Shown here: positions 34,255 to 43,489 of the stretch, piece by piece
Layout of the letters: each line of letters starts with the position of its first letter
How positions within the stretch are numbered: the first letter of the stretch is position 1
Assembly: GCA_910588875.1 (NCBI GenBank)
Contig: CAJURT010000014.1
Span: 1 to 64,000 of the forward strand
Direction of reading: 5' to 3'
Origin: an uncultured Lachnospiraceae bacterium
GTDB lineage: Bacteria; Bacillota; Clostridia; Lachnospirales; Lachnospiraceae
Length of the DNA: 64,000 bases
The notes under the pieces: model-generated
What the model was told of the DNA's origin: nothing
Databases searched by the model: none
Seen by the model: only the letters and a program-made list of their open reading frames with translations
Program-made: the position numbers and the translations under genes

Positions 34255-35013
34255 ATGATGAAGAAAAATATGGCACTGCTGCTCCAGTATGACGGGAGCC
34301 GCTATGACGGCTGGCAGAGGCAGGGAAATACGGCAAATACCATCCAGGGAAAGTTGGAGGACGTGCTGGAAAGGATGACCGGCCGATATCAGGAGGTCCA
34401 TGGGTCCGGAAGGACGGATGCAGGGGTACATGCTATGGGGCAGGTGGCGAACGTGCATCTGGAAACAGAGATGGGGGATGGGGAGATCAGGGATTACTTA
34501 AACCGCTACCTGCCAGAGGATATCCTGGTGCTGAAGGCCAAGGAGGTGCCGCAGCGGTTCCACAGCCGCCTCCAGGCAAGGGAGAAGACCTATACCTATT
34601 GGGTGGAAACGGGGCAAAGATGCCCGGTTTTCCAGAGAAAATATATTACTGTACTGGGAGAATGCCTGGATGCGGCGGCAATGGAAGAGGCCGCCTCATG
34701 CCTTAAGGGAACCCATGACTTCACAAGCTTTTGCACTGCACAGGGCAAGAAGAAATCCCCGGTGCGGACAATAAAGGAGATCCGGATTGTGCCCCACGGC
34801 AGCCAGCTGGAGTTTGTCTTTTTGGGGGACGGGTTTCTCTACAATATGGTCAGGATCCTGGCGGGAACCCTGATTGAGGTGGGACAGGGAAAACGTACTC
34901 CCGGGTCCGTGGCCGGTACAATGGAGGCAAGGAACCGGCAGGAGGCAGGATATACGGCACCGGCAAAAGGGCTGTTCCTGGCCCGGGTTTCCTATGACCC
35001 GGAAATTTTCTGA
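34255..35013 (+). CDS. truA: tRNA pseudouridine(38-40) synthase TruA
   Basis: Modifies U38-U40 in the tRNA anticodon arm. Catalytic Asp55 is in GSGRTDAGVHAMGQV; HDFTSFCTAQGKKKSPVRTI and NMVRILAGTLIEVGQGKR are conserved TruA motifs. The start at 34255 (MMKKNMALLLQYDG) has GGAGGG 8 bases upstream; the in-frame ATG at 34162 would add a non-homologous leader. 252 residues is normal. The HD/kinase gene begins 21 bases downstream. Confidence 0.95.
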   Translation: MMKKNMALLLQYDGSRYDGWQRQGNTANTIQGKLEDVLERMTGRYQEVHGSGRTDAGVHAMGQVANVHLETEMGDGEIRDYLNRYLPEDILVLKAKEVPQRFHSRLQAREKTYTYWVETGQRCPVFQRKYITVLGECLDAAAMEEAASCLKGTHDFTSFCTAQGKKKSPVRTIKEIRIVPHGSQLEFVFLGDGFLYNMVRILAGTLIEVGQGKRTPGSVAGTMEARNRQEAGYTAPAKGLFLARVSYDPEIF

Positions 35014-35034
35014 AAGGATAAAGGGAATGAGAGC

Positions 35035-36171
35035 ATGACGGATACCAAAAACAAGGGGATATTAGACAGGATCCGGGAAAGCGGCTTCTGCCTGGACCGT
35101 CTGGCAGAATATTATCCGGAACTGGGGATACTAAAAGGAGTGAAGCAGAACCCGGAGTACCATGCAGAGGGGGATGTGTATGTCCATACAGGGATGGTTT
35201 GCGGTGAACTGTTAAAACTTCCGGAATGGGACGGCTTACCAAAACGGGAACAGGAGATGCTGTTTTTGGCGGCGGCTTTTCATGATATCGGAAAACCGGC
35301 CTGCACAAAGTTTGAAGATGGCAGATGGACTTCCCCCAAGCACACGGTGGTGGGGGAAAAGGTGTTCCGGGCCATGGCATACCGGGGGGCAGACCGTTTT
35401 GGCATGGACTTTTGGGAGAGGGAACTGGCGGCCAAGCTGGTGCGCTTCCATGGGCTGCCGGTATGGTTCTGGAAGAAAAACAGGACAGAGCATGGCCTTT
35501 TGCGTGCGGCAGAGGTGGTGCCGCTGCGGCTTCTTTATCTGCTGGCAAAGGCGGATGCCAGGGGGAGGATGAGCCAAACGCCCGGGGAACTGGAAGGCCA
35601 TGGGGATCTGTTTGCGGATTACGCAAAGGAACTGGGGGTATGGGAAAATGCCTATCCCTTTGTGAATGCCTATACCCGGTATCAGTACTTCCACAAGGAA
35701 GGACTGCAGCCGGGCGCCCAGCTCTATGACGACACGGAATTTGATGTGTGGATGATGTCCGGGCTGCCCCTGGCAGGAAAGGACACCTGGATTAAGGAAA
35801 ATTATGGGGGAAGGCCGGTGATCTCCCTGGATGATATCCGTGAAGAACTTGGGATTTCCCCCAAGGACGGATCCGGGAAGGTGGCAAGCCTTGCCATAGA
35901 GCGTTCCAAGAAGCTGCTGAGGAAGAAGGAGCCGTTTATCTGGAATGCCACCAACCTGATGCAGGAGACCAGGCAGCGGCTTATCCGGCTTTTTGCAGGG
36001 TATGGGGCACGGGTGCATCTGGTGTATCTGGAGGCGGGATATGGGGAACTGCTGGAAAGGAACCAGATCCGCAAGCGGCAGATTCCCGGGAAAGTGCTGG
36101 AGCAGATGATTGACAAGACGGAGATGCCGGAGCCCTGGGAGGGGTATGAGGTGAGGTATCACATGACTTAA
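35035..36171 (+). CDS. HD domain / P-loop polynucleotide kinase-like fusion (HD-Pnk-like)
   Basis: 378 residues in two domains. Residues 40-210 form an HD phosphohydrolase with His51, the His83-Asp84 pair (AAAFHDIGKP) and His103. Residues 240-378 form a P-loop kinase: Walker A GLPLAGKDT (243-251), ISLDDIREELG, and WNATNLMQETRQRLI. This order matches the described bacterial HD-Pnk end-healing enzymes, whose HD domain removes 2',3'-cyclic or 3' phosphates and whose kinase phosphorylates 5'-OH ends. Activity here is inferred. It follows truA by 21 bases, with an Rnl2-like ligase nearby. Confidence 0.82.
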   Translation: MTDTKNKGILDRIRESGFCLDRLAEYYPELGILKGVKQNPEYHAEGDVYVHTGMVCGELLKLPEWDGLPKREQEMLFLAAAFHDIGKPACTKFEDGRWTSPKHTVVGEKVFRAMAYRGADRFGMDFWERELAAKLVRFHGLPVWFWKKNRTEHGLLRAAEVVPLRLLYLLAKADARGRMSQTPGELEGHGDLFADYAKELGVWENAYPFVNAYTRYQYFHKEGLQPGAQLYDDTEFDVWMMSGLPLAGKDTWIKENYGGRPVISLDDIREELGISPKDGSGKVASLAIERSKKLLRKKEPFIWNATNLMQETRQRLIRLFAGYGARVHLVYLEAGYGELLERNQIRKRQIPGKVLEQMIDKTEMPEPWEGYEVRYHMT

Positions 36172-36226
36172 CGAGGGTGCAGACTTTCCTTTTTCTGGAA
36201 TATAACGAGATAGCGCCATCCGAGTA

Positions 36227-36254
36227 TTGAAATATCTGAAATATATGCTATAAT
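36227..36254 (+). promoter_or_regulatory. Promoter of the degV-like gene
   Basis: TTGAAA (36227-36232), 16-base spacer, TATAAT (36249-36254), 52 bases before the start. Confidence 0.75.
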
Positions 36255-36306
36255 AAGTAGTAATTAAAACTATGTATGATGGTAGGATGATTTCAGGAGG
36301 ATGAAC

Positions 36307-37140
36307 ATGAAGTATAGGATTGTCGGTGACAGCTGTCTGGATTTGACGGAAGAGATGAGGAAGGATTCGCGGTTTCAGATTGTGCCGCTGACACTGCAGG
36401 TGGATGACACCATGATTGTGGATGATGAGAACTTTGACCAGGCAGAGTTTTTAAGGCTGGTGAGGGAAAGCAGGGAGTGCCCCAAGACTGCATGTCCATC
36501 CCCGGAAACATTCAAGAAGGCCTATGAGTGTGAGGAGGAGGATGTCTATGTCATCACGCTCTCCAGCCATTTAAGCGGCTCTTACAACAGCGCCATGGTG
36601 GGAAAGAGCCTGTATGAGGAGGAGCATGGCCATAAGAATATCCTGATTATCGATTCGGAGTCCGCATCTTCCGGGGAGTTAAGCCTGGCGATGGCCATCT
36701 GTGGGATGTATGAAGAAGGGCTGGGCTTTGAGGAGATCTCTGGCAGGATTTTAAAGCTGCGGGATCGGCAGAGGACATATTTTGTACTGGATTCCCTGGA
36801 ATACCTGCGCAAGAACGGCCGCCTTACCGGGCTGCAGGCGTTTTTTGCCACTGCCCTCAACATTAAGCCGGTTATGGGGGCGGACCATGGAGTGATCATT
36901 AAGCTGGATCAGGCCAGGGGGATCAACAAGGCCTTTGCCAGGATGTGCGAGATCGCAGTGCGGGAGAGGGGGGATGCCGCCAATCATGTGGTGATCGCCC
37001 ACTGCAATGCGCCGGAGCGGGCCAATCAGGTAAAGGAGGAACTTGAGAGGCTTGGGGTGGGCGCTGAGATTGTGGTTACCAGGACAGCCGGGGTCTCCAC
37101 CTTGTATGCGGGAGACGGCGGGATTATTTTGGTGATGTAG
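36307..37140 (+). CDS. DegV family protein (fatty-acid binding)
   Basis: 278-residue DegV/FakB-like protein; the family binds a fatty acid for the FakA kinase. YRIVGDSCLDLT at the N-terminus, TLSSHLSGSYNSA and DSLEYLRKNGRLTG are conserved blocks. The start at 36307 is chosen because AGGAGG (36295-36300) directly abuts the ATG at 36301, leaving no spacing for it. Own promoter and terminator, so monocistronic. Confidence 0.92.
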   Translation: MKYRIVGDSCLDLTEEMRKDSRFQIVPLTLQVDDTMIVDDENFDQAEFLRLVRESRECPKTACPSPETFKKAYECEEEDVYVITLSSHLSGSYNSAMVGKSLYEEEHGHKNILIIDSESASSGELSLAMAICGMYEEGLGFEEISGRILKLRDRQRTYFVLDSLEYLRKNGRLTGLQAFFATALNIKPVMGADHGVIIKLDQARGINKAFARMCEIAVRERGDAANHVVIAHCNAPERANQVKEELERLGVGAEIVVTRTAGVSTLYAGDGGIILVM

Positions 37141-37183
37141 GGACAGGGGCAGATCCGGGAATGGATTTGGGACTGTGGGGACG

Positions 37184-37223
37184 GAGGCCACAGGCTATGG
37201 GGATAGCCTACAGGCCTCTTTTT
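37184..37223 (+). terminator. degV terminator
   Basis: GAGGCC (37184-37189) and GGCTAT pair with ATAGCC and GGCCTC (37213-37218) across small internal loops, followed by TTTTT. Confidence 0.82.
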
Positions 37224-37344
37224 GTGCGTGGAGAAATTGCCAGGGGGCTGTAAGGCAATTTTGAAACTCACTCTAGCCATATGGGAAGAAATCTGTTAAG
37301 ATAGTTAGGCAATCAAAAGGATTGCAGAAAGAGAGGATTGGAAA

Positions 37345-37896
37345 GTGGCAAAGGTATATGCAATGATTGCAGACGGGACAGAAGAGGTAGAGTGCCTGGC
37401 CGTGGTGGATATTCTGCGCCGGAGCGGGATAGGGACCGTGCTGGTATCGGTGGGCCCCTCCAGGAGCGTGGTCAGTTCCCACAAGGTGAAGATCGAGGCT
37501 GATGCGGTGATCGATGACAGCGATTTATCGGACGGCGATGTGATTTTCCTGCCCGGGGGGATGCCTGGGGCAGAGAACTTGTCTGCCTGCAGACAGCTGA
37601 TTGACGCCCTTTCCCAAGCAGTGGCCGACGGGAGACGGATCGCTGCCATCTGCGCGGCGCCGGGAGTGGTGCTGGGACGCCATGGCTTTTTGGAGGGAAA
37701 GACAGCCACCTGCTTCCCGGGGTTTGAGAAGGAATTTAAGGGCGGGAGTTATACCCGCCAGGGCGTGGTGACGGACGGGAATATAACCACTGCCAGGGGG
37801 CTGGGGTTTGCGATTGACCTGGGGCTGGAACTGGTGCGCCTTCTTGCGGGGGAGGAAGCCGCAGAAGATGTGAAAGCAAAGATCCAGTATAGTTAA
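37345..37896 (+). CDS. DJ-1/PfpI family protein (GTG start)
   Basis: 183-residue DJ-1-type protein; relatives act as glyoxalases, deglycases or chaperones. The nucleophile is Cys103 in AAICAAPGVVLG, with Glu14 (GTEEVE) as the conserved partner. It starts at GTG 37345 with GAGAGGA upstream. The PIN-like gene follows 29 bases downstream. Confidence 0.9.
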   Translation: MAKVYAMIADGTEEVECLAVVDILRRSGIGTVLVSVGPSRSVVSSHKVKIEADAVIDDSDLSDGDVIFLPGGMPGAENLSACRQLIDALSQAVADGRRIAAICAAPGVVLGRHGFLEGKTATCFPGFEKEFKGGSYTRQGVVTDGNITTARGLGFAIDLGLELVRLLAGEEAAEDVKAKIQYS

Positions 37897-37925
37897 ATGT
37901 GATGAGAGAAAGGAGAGAGAGGTGA

Positions 37926-38489
37926 ATGACCTACTATCTGATTGATTACGAGAATACGGGAGAGGGAGGGCTGGCTGGCCTGACCGAGTTGGAGAGCAGC
38001 GATGAGGTGGTTATTTTTTACAGCGAGAATGCGGACAAGATGAGTTTTGACATGCACCGCAGGCTGCAGGAGTGCCGCGCCCTCATTGAATTCAGGAAGA
38101 TTGCCACAGGCAAGAAGAATGCCCTTGATTTCCAGCTGGCGGCCTATCTGGGATATCTGATGGCAAAGGAGGAGAACGGCAGGTTCTGCATTGTGAGCAA
38201 GGATCTTGGCTATGAGGTGCTTTTGGATTTCTGGAAGGGAAAGAATATCCGGCTGATCGACTCCATAGCTTCGGAGATGAAGGAAAAGGTGGAGCAGAAA
38301 AGCGAACTGGAGGAAACTCTCAGGAAGCTGGTGGATGAAGAAGACCTTCCCACAGTGCTTGGCTTTGTCAGCAGCGGCAAGAGCAGGCAGACGGTGAATA
38401 ACCTTCTGGTAAAACAGTACGGCAGCAAAAAGGCAGGGGAACTATACAAAAAGATCAAGCCGCTCTTAAAAGAGAAGAAGGGGAAATAA
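37926..38489 (+). CDS. PIN-like / NYN-type nuclease-fold protein
   Basis: 187 residues. The N-terminal half has PIN-like acid positions: LIDYENTG (residues 5-12), ALDFQLAAYLGYL and IVSKDLGYE. The C-terminal half is a Lys/Glu-rich helical segment. Such domains are metal-dependent RNases or tRNA/rRNA-processing enzymes, but no target is apparent. A NUDIX gene starts 3 bases after its stop. Confidence 0.75.
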   Translation: MTYYLIDYENTGEGGLAGLTELESSDEVVIFYSENADKMSFDMHRRLQECRALIEFRKIATGKKNALDFQLAAYLGYLMAKEENGRFCIVSKDLGYEVLLDFWKGKNIRLIDSIASEMKEKVEQKSELEETLRKLVDEEDLPTVLGFVSSGKSRQTVNNLLVKQYGSKKAGELYKKIKPLLKEKKGK

Positions 38490-38492
38490 AAG

Positions 38493-38969
38493 ATGGTCCG
38501 TTTGAGCACATTATGCTATATCCAGCGGGGAAGCCAGTACCTGATGCTTCACCGGACAGTAAAAAAGAACGATATCAATAAGGATAAGTGGATCGGCGTG
38601 GGAGGACATTTCGAGGCAGATGAAAGCCCGGAGGAATGCCTTTTGCGGGAGGTCAGGGAAGAGACCGGGTACACGCTCACCTCTTACCGTTACCGTGGGA
38701 TCGTGACTTTTGTGTCCGGCGACGGCATTACGGAATATATGTCCCTGTTTACGGCGGACGGGTTCAGCGGGGAGGAATCCGTTTGTGATGAAGGGGAACT
38801 GGTATGGGTGGATAAGGCGGATGTGGGCAAATTAAACATTTGGGAGGGGGACCGGATCTTTTTTGCCTTGCTTGACAAGTCAGACCAGTTTTTTTCCCTT
38901 AAGCTGGTTTACGACGGGGCAGGAACCCTGGTATCGGCAGCCCTGAACGGGGAAAACCTTCCCCTTTAG
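38493..38969 (+). CDS. NUDIX hydrolase, 8-oxo-dGTP diphosphatase-like
   Basis: 158 residues. The NUDIX box GX5EX7REUXEEXGU is complete: GHFEADESPEECLLREVREE with TGY after it. Members sanitise oxidised nucleotides or hydrolyse other nucleoside diphosphates. It starts 3 bases after the PIN-like gene, and its 3' end overlaps the convergent YihY gene by 4 bases. Confidence 0.88.
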   Translation: MVRLSTLCYIQRGSQYLMLHRTVKKNDINKDKWIGVGGHFEADESPEECLLREVREETGYTLTSYRYRGIVTFVSGDGITEYMSLFTADGFSGEESVCDEGELVWVDKADVGKLNIWEGDRIFFALLDKSDQFFSLKLVYDGAGTLVSAALNGENLPL

Positions 38970-39784
38970 GGATTCTCCGATTTGAGGAAATCATTGATCT
39001 CAGCCCCGATAAAGAGGATGCAGATACAAAAGTAAAGCCAAAACATCAGGAGTACGATGGCAGCCAGGCTTCCGTACATGTAGGAAAAATTGCTGAAATT
39101 GGAAAAATACAAAGAAAACCCAAAGGAAAACAGCAGCCAGCACACGGCTGCGAAGATGGCCCCGGGCAGCTGCTGCCAGGGGTCTTGCTTTTTTGCAGGG
39201 ACAACGCTGTAGAGAAACACAAAGGCAAACAAAAACAGCAGGATGGCCAGCAGGCTCCGGAAGCTGATGACATGGCGGACGAAGTTTTCCAGGAACGGGA
39301 AGAGGCGCATAAACAGGTTCTGGAGGGAATTCCCGAATACCAGCAGCGTCAGCGATACCACACAGACAATGATAAAAATCAGGGTATAGCCGGTGCAGAC
39401 AAGGCGCCGGAACAGATAATTCCTCCTGGGGGTGAAGCCGTAAATCCGGTTCAGTCCCCGTTCAATGCCCATCATCCCGCGGGAAGCGGACCATAGGGCC
39501 AGCAGGGCAGTTAGGGAGAGCATGGTTCCGGGTGACTTTACATACAAGTCATCTACAATGCCCAGGACCAGGGCATCGAGCATATCCGGCATGATCCGGA
39601 CAAGGATGGCCTGCAGGTCTGATTTGTTGACGGAGGGGATGAACTGGATCAAGGTGAGGAGCAGCATGATAAAAGGGAAGAAGGCGAGCACAAGAAAAAA
39701 GGAGGCCTGGGCGGCATATACCGTAACCTCATCCCTGCCATATTTCTGCCATATTTTTATACATTTTAGAGTAAAGCTAACCAT
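38966..39784 (-). CDS. YihY/virulence factor BrkB family membrane protein
   Basis: 272 residues with about six transmembrane helices (for example FFLVLAFFPFIMLLLTLIQF, GAIFAAVCWLLFSFGFSLYF and a C-terminal helix). Family once called RNase BN but now regarded as an inner-membrane protein of unclear function. Sequence FTPRRNYLFRRLVCTGYTLI is typical. Confidence 0.88.
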   Translation of the reverse strand: MVSFTLKCIKIWQKYGRDEVTVYAAQASFFLVLAFFPFIMLLLTLIQFIPSVNKSDLQAILVRIMPDMLDALVLGIVDDLYVKSPGTMLSLTALLALWSASRGMMGIERGLNRIYGFTPRRNYLFRRLVCTGYTLIFIIVCVVSLTLLVFGNSLQNLFMRLFPFLENFVRHVISFRSLLAILLFLFAFVFLYSVVPAKKQDPWQQLPGAIFAAVCWLLFSFGFSLYFSNFSNFSYMYGSLAAIVLLMFWLYFCICILFIGAEINDFLKSENP

Positions 39785-39896
39785 AGGCGGCCCTCTTTTA
39801 GTTTATGATTACATTTATAGTAGCATGCCAAGGGGGAAATGGCAAGGAGGGAAAAAATAAGGAGACAAAATCACATCCATGGTTCCCAAAAAGCCC

Positions 39897-39926
39897 TTGT
39901 CAGGATTGTCGGAGGTATGCTACAAT
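39897..39926 (+). promoter_or_regulatory. Promoter of the ABC exporter operon
   Basis: TTGTCA (39897-39902), 18-base spacer, TACAAT (39921-39926). It supports the start at 39992 and argues against a longer frame beginning at 39839. Confidence 0.55.
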
Positions 39927-39991
39927 CTTCGGGGACAGAAGAGAAAAGACACAAAAAAGTGTTTGTAAGTATGTGCAGGATGGAGGGAATC

Positions 39992-41725
39992 ATGAGAAAA
40001 CTGGTCAGATATCTGGGGGAGTACAAGCTGGAGAGTGTGCTGGGCCCACTGTTTAAGCTGTTAGAGGCCAGCTTTGAGTTGTTTGTGCCGCTGGTGATGG
40101 CACAGATTATTGATATAGGGATTAAAAACAGGGATGCCGTTTATGTCCTGAAGATGGGAGGGCTGTTGGTTCTGCTGGGGGTGATTGGGCTTGTCTGCGC
40201 CCTGACTGCCCAGTATTTTGCCGCCAAGGCCTCCGTGGGATTTAGCACGGCGCTGAGGAATGATTTGTTTGCCCATATCGGGAGCCTTTCCTATAACGAG
40301 CAGGATAAGATCGGGACATCCACGCTCATTACCAGGATGACCAGTGATATCAACCAGATCCAGTCGGGGATGAACCTGGCCTTGCGTCTGCTTTTGCGGT
40401 CGCCCTTTGTCGTGTTTGGGGCTATGGTGATGGCATTTACGGTGGATGTCAGGGCAGCCATGGTGTTTGTGGTGGCAATCCCGGCTCTCAATGCAGTGGT
40501 GTTTGGCATCATGGCATTTAGTATGCCTCTGTATAAGAAGGTGCAGCGGCAGCTGGACCAGGTGACGCTGGCCACCCGGGAGAACCTGGCCGGGGCGCGG
40601 GTGATCCGGGCATTTAACCGGCAGGAGGACGAGGTCAGCCGTTTTGACAGTTCCAATGACATGCTGGTGCATTTCCAGATTTTTGTGGGAAAGATTTCGG
40701 CGCTGATGAACCCCCTTACCTATGTGATTATTAACCTGGCAATTGTGGCGGTGGTTTGGATCTCCGGGAAGCAGGTGGATGCAGGAATCATCACCCAGGG
40801 GGAGACCGTGGCCCTGGTGAACTACATGTCCCAGATCCTGGTGGAATTGATTAAGCTGGCGAATTTGATTGTGTCGATCTCCAAGGCACTGGCCTGCGCT
40901 AACCGTGTCAGCATCATATTTGAAGAAAAAAGCAGCATCACGGATCCGGCGCCGGGAGAGGGGAAAGGTAAAGTGCTCTCCGGTGCCAAGGTTTGTTTCC
41001 GGCAGGTGGATTTTCAATACCAGGGTGCCAAGGAGGATTCCCTCTCCGGGATTGATTTTACCGTGGAACCCGGACAGACAATCGGTATCATCGGCGGCAC
41101 GGGTTCCGGCAAGTCCTCCCTGGTAAACCTGATCCCCAGGTTTTACGATGTGCGGGAGGGGGCCGTGCTGATTGACGGAAAGGATGTGCGGGAATACCCG
41201 TTACAGGAACTGCGCCATAAGATAGGGGTGGTGCCCCAGAAGGCAGTGCTTTTTAAGGGGACGCTGCGGGAAAATATGCAGTGGGGGAAAAAGGGCGCTA
41301 CAGATGAAGAAATTTACCGTGCGCTGGAGATTGCCCAGGCTCTGGAGTTTGTGGAGAGCAAGGAGAAGGGGCTGGATTTACCTATTGGGCAGAATGGGAA
41401 AAACCTTTCCGGAGGGCAGCGCCAGAGGCTGACGATTGCCCGTGCGCTGGTGAAACAGCCGGAGATCCTGATTATGGATGACAGTGCCTCTGCCCTGGAT
41501 TTTGCCACGGATGCCAGGCTGCGCAAAGGGATCCGGGAGAGCACCCGGGGGATGACCGTATTCATTGTGTCCCAGCGGGCCACCACAATCCGGAATGCGG
41601 ATCAGATCCTGGTGCTGGATGACGGCCAGCTGGTGGGAAGAGGCACACATCAGCAGCTTTTGCAGGATTGTGAGATTTACCGGGAGATATGCCTGTCCCA
41701 GCTGTCGAAGGAGGAGGTGCAGTGA
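39992..41725 (+). CDS. ABC transporter ATP-binding/permease, heterodimeric exporter subunit 1
   Basis: 578-residue type IV half-transporter: six membrane helices then an ABC domain. Walker A is GGTGSGKSS, the signature is LSGGQRQRL, but Walker B ends ILIMDDSAS, with Asp in place of the catalytic Glu. The partner has the canonical Glu, a pattern of asymmetric exporters with one degenerate site. Start MRKLVRYLGEYKLE at 39992 has GGAGGG upstream. The second subunit begins 1 base after its stop. Confidence 0.92.
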   Translation: MRKLVRYLGEYKLESVLGPLFKLLEASFELFVPLVMAQIIDIGIKNRDAVYVLKMGGLLVLLGVIGLVCALTAQYFAAKASVGFSTALRNDLFAHIGSLSYNEQDKIGTSTLITRMTSDINQIQSGMNLALRLLLRSPFVVFGAMVMAFTVDVRAAMVFVVAIPALNAVVFGIMAFSMPLYKKVQRQLDQVTLATRENLAGARVIRAFNRQEDEVSRFDSSNDMLVHFQIFVGKISALMNPLTYVIINLAIVAVVWISGKQVDAGIITQGETVALVNYMSQILVELIKLANLIVSISKALACANRVSIIFEEKSSITDPAPGEGKGKVLSGAKVCFRQVDFQYQGAKEDSLSGIDFTVEPGQTIGIIGGTGSGKSSLVNLIPRFYDVREGAVLIDGKDVREYPLQELRHKIGVVPQKAVLFKGTLRENMQWGKKGATDEEIYRALEIAQALEFVESKEKGLDLPIGQNGKNLSGGQRQRLTIARALVKQPEILIMDDSASALDFATDARLRKGIRESTRGMTVFIVSQRATTIRNADQILVLDDGQLVGRGTHQQLLQDCEIYREICLSQLSKEEVQ

Positions 41726-41726
41726 G

Positions 41727-43478
41727 ATGAAGATATCATTACAGCAGCATAAGTCAACCCTGGCCAGGATATTGGATTATATCGGGGTTTATCGTTGGCT
41801 GGTACTTTTGTCTTTGGTTTTGGCTGCTGTGACAGTTGCCACCACGCTGTATGCCCCGATCCTGGTAGGGGAGGGGGTAGACTTGATCTTAGGGCCCGGG
41901 CAGGTGGATTTCGGCAGGCTCCAGGAGATTCTGAAACGGGTTGCGGTGGTGATTTTTATCACAGCGCTGGCACAATGGCTGATGAACCATATCAATAACA
42001 GGATTACCTACCATGTGGTGAAAGACATCCGCACCCGGGCCTTTAACCACTTGGAGGTCCTTCCCCTTAGCTATATCGATTCCCATCAGTACGGGGACGT
42101 GATCAGCCGGATCATTGCGGATATTGACCAGTTTTCGGAAGGGCTTTTGATGGGATTTACCCAGCTGTTTACCGGGCTTTTGACCATTGTAGGCACTCTT
42201 GCTTTTATGCTTATGGTCAATCCGCTGATTACGGCAGTTGTGGTGCTGGTGACGCCCTTGTCCTTATTTGTGGCAAGCTATATCGCAAAGCGGACATTTG
42301 CCATGTTCCAGCTGCAGTCAAAGACCAGGGGGGAACTGACTTCCCTGATCGATGAGATGGTGGGCAACCAGAAGGTGGTGCAGGCCTTTGGGTATGAAAG
42401 GGAGGCGCAAAAGCGCTTTGAGGAGATCAATGAACGGCTGCGTTCCTGCAGCCTGCGGGCCATTTTCTTTTCCTCCATCACCAACCCGTCTACCCGTTTT
42501 GTCAACAGCATGGTCTATGCCAGTGTAGGGATTGCAGGGGCATATGCGGCAATCCGCGGCATTTTAAGTGTGGGGCAGCTGTCGGTTTTCCTTAGTTATG
42601 CCAATCAGTACACGAAGCCGTTCAACGAGATCTCCGGGGTGGTGACGGAACTGCAGAATGCCCTGGCTTGTGCCGCCAGGGTATTTGAACTGATGGACGA
42701 GCCGCCTATTCCGGCAGAGGATGGGGATGCGGCAGTACTGGGAGAGGTGGAAGGCCACGTGGAATTAAAGGATGTGTCCTTTGCATACCAGCCCCAGACC
42801 CCCCTGATTGAACATCTGAACCTGGATGTAAGGCCAGGGCAGAGAATTGCCATTGTGGGCCCTACCGGATGCGGAAAGACCACGCTGATCAACCTGCTGA
42901 TGCGTTTTTATGATGTGGACCAAGGCAGCATTCAGGTATCCGGCCGCGACATACGCCGTGTGACCCGGAAAAGCCTGCGGGCAAATTACGGGATGGTTCT
43001 TCAGGAGACCTGGCTGAAATCCGGCACCATCCGGGAAAATATCGCTTATGGCAGGCCGGATGCCTCCCTGGAGGAGATTGTACAGGCGGCTAAGGCGGCC
43101 CATGCCCATAGTTTTATTAAGAGGATGCCCCAGGGCTATGATACAGAGATCACCGAGGACGGAGGCAATTTGTCCCAGGGCCAGAAACAGCTTCTCTGCA
43201 TTGCCCGTGTTATGCTGAGCCTGCCGCCCATGCTGATTCTCGACGAGGCCACATCATCAATCGATACCCGCACGGAGATCCGTATCCAGAAGGCATTTGC
43301 AGCGATGATGGACGGGCGGACCAGCTTTATCGTGGCCCACCGCCTGTCCACAATCCGTGAGGCGGATGTGATCCTGGTCATGAAGGACGGCCATATTATT
43401 GAACAGGGAACCCATGAGGAACTGCTGGGGCAGGATGGGTTCTATGCCGGCCTGTACCGAAGCCAGTTTGCGCAGTAG
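41727..43478 (+). CDS. ABC transporter ATP-binding/permease, heterodimeric exporter subunit 2
   Basis: 583-residue half-transporter. Walker A is GPTGCGKTT, the signature is LSQGQKQLL (variant of LSGGQ), Walker B is ILDEATSSID with the catalytic Glu, and the H-loop is IVAHRLSTI. The start at 41727 (MKISLQQHK) has GGAGG upstream. Forms the pair with subunit 1; the transport substrate is unknown (drugs, lipids and peptides are typical). Confidence 0.92.
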   Translation: MKISLQQHKSTLARILDYIGVYRWLVLLSLVLAAVTVATTLYAPILVGEGVDLILGPGQVDFGRLQEILKRVAVVIFITALAQWLMNHINNRITYHVVKDIRTRAFNHLEVLPLSYIDSHQYGDVISRIIADIDQFSEGLLMGFTQLFTGLLTIVGTLAFMLMVNPLITAVVVLVTPLSLFVASYIAKRTFAMFQLQSKTRGELTSLIDEMVGNQKVVQAFGYEREAQKRFEEINERLRSCSLRAIFFSSITNPSTRFVNSMVYASVGIAGAYAAIRGILSVGQLSVFLSYANQYTKPFNEISGVVTELQNALACAARVFELMDEPPIPAEDGDAAVLGEVEGHVELKDVSFAYQPQTPLIEHLNLDVRPGQRIAIVGPTGCGKTTLINLLMRFYDVDQGSIQVSGRDIRRVTRKSLRANYGMVLQETWLKSGTIRENIAYGRPDASLEEIVQAAKAAHAHSFIKRMPQGYDTEITEDGGNLSQGQKQLLCIARVMLSLPPMLILDEATSSIDTRTEIRIQKAFAAMMDGRTSFIVAHRLSTIREADVILVMKDGHIIEQGTHEELLGQDGFYAGLYRSQFAQ

Positions 43479-43489
43479 TGGGGATATAT

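Noticed and set aside
39839..39991. N-terminal extension of the first ABC exporter subunit
   Set aside because: A predicted promoter falls within this stretch and a ribosome site precedes the ATG at 39992; the extra residues do not resemble the family.
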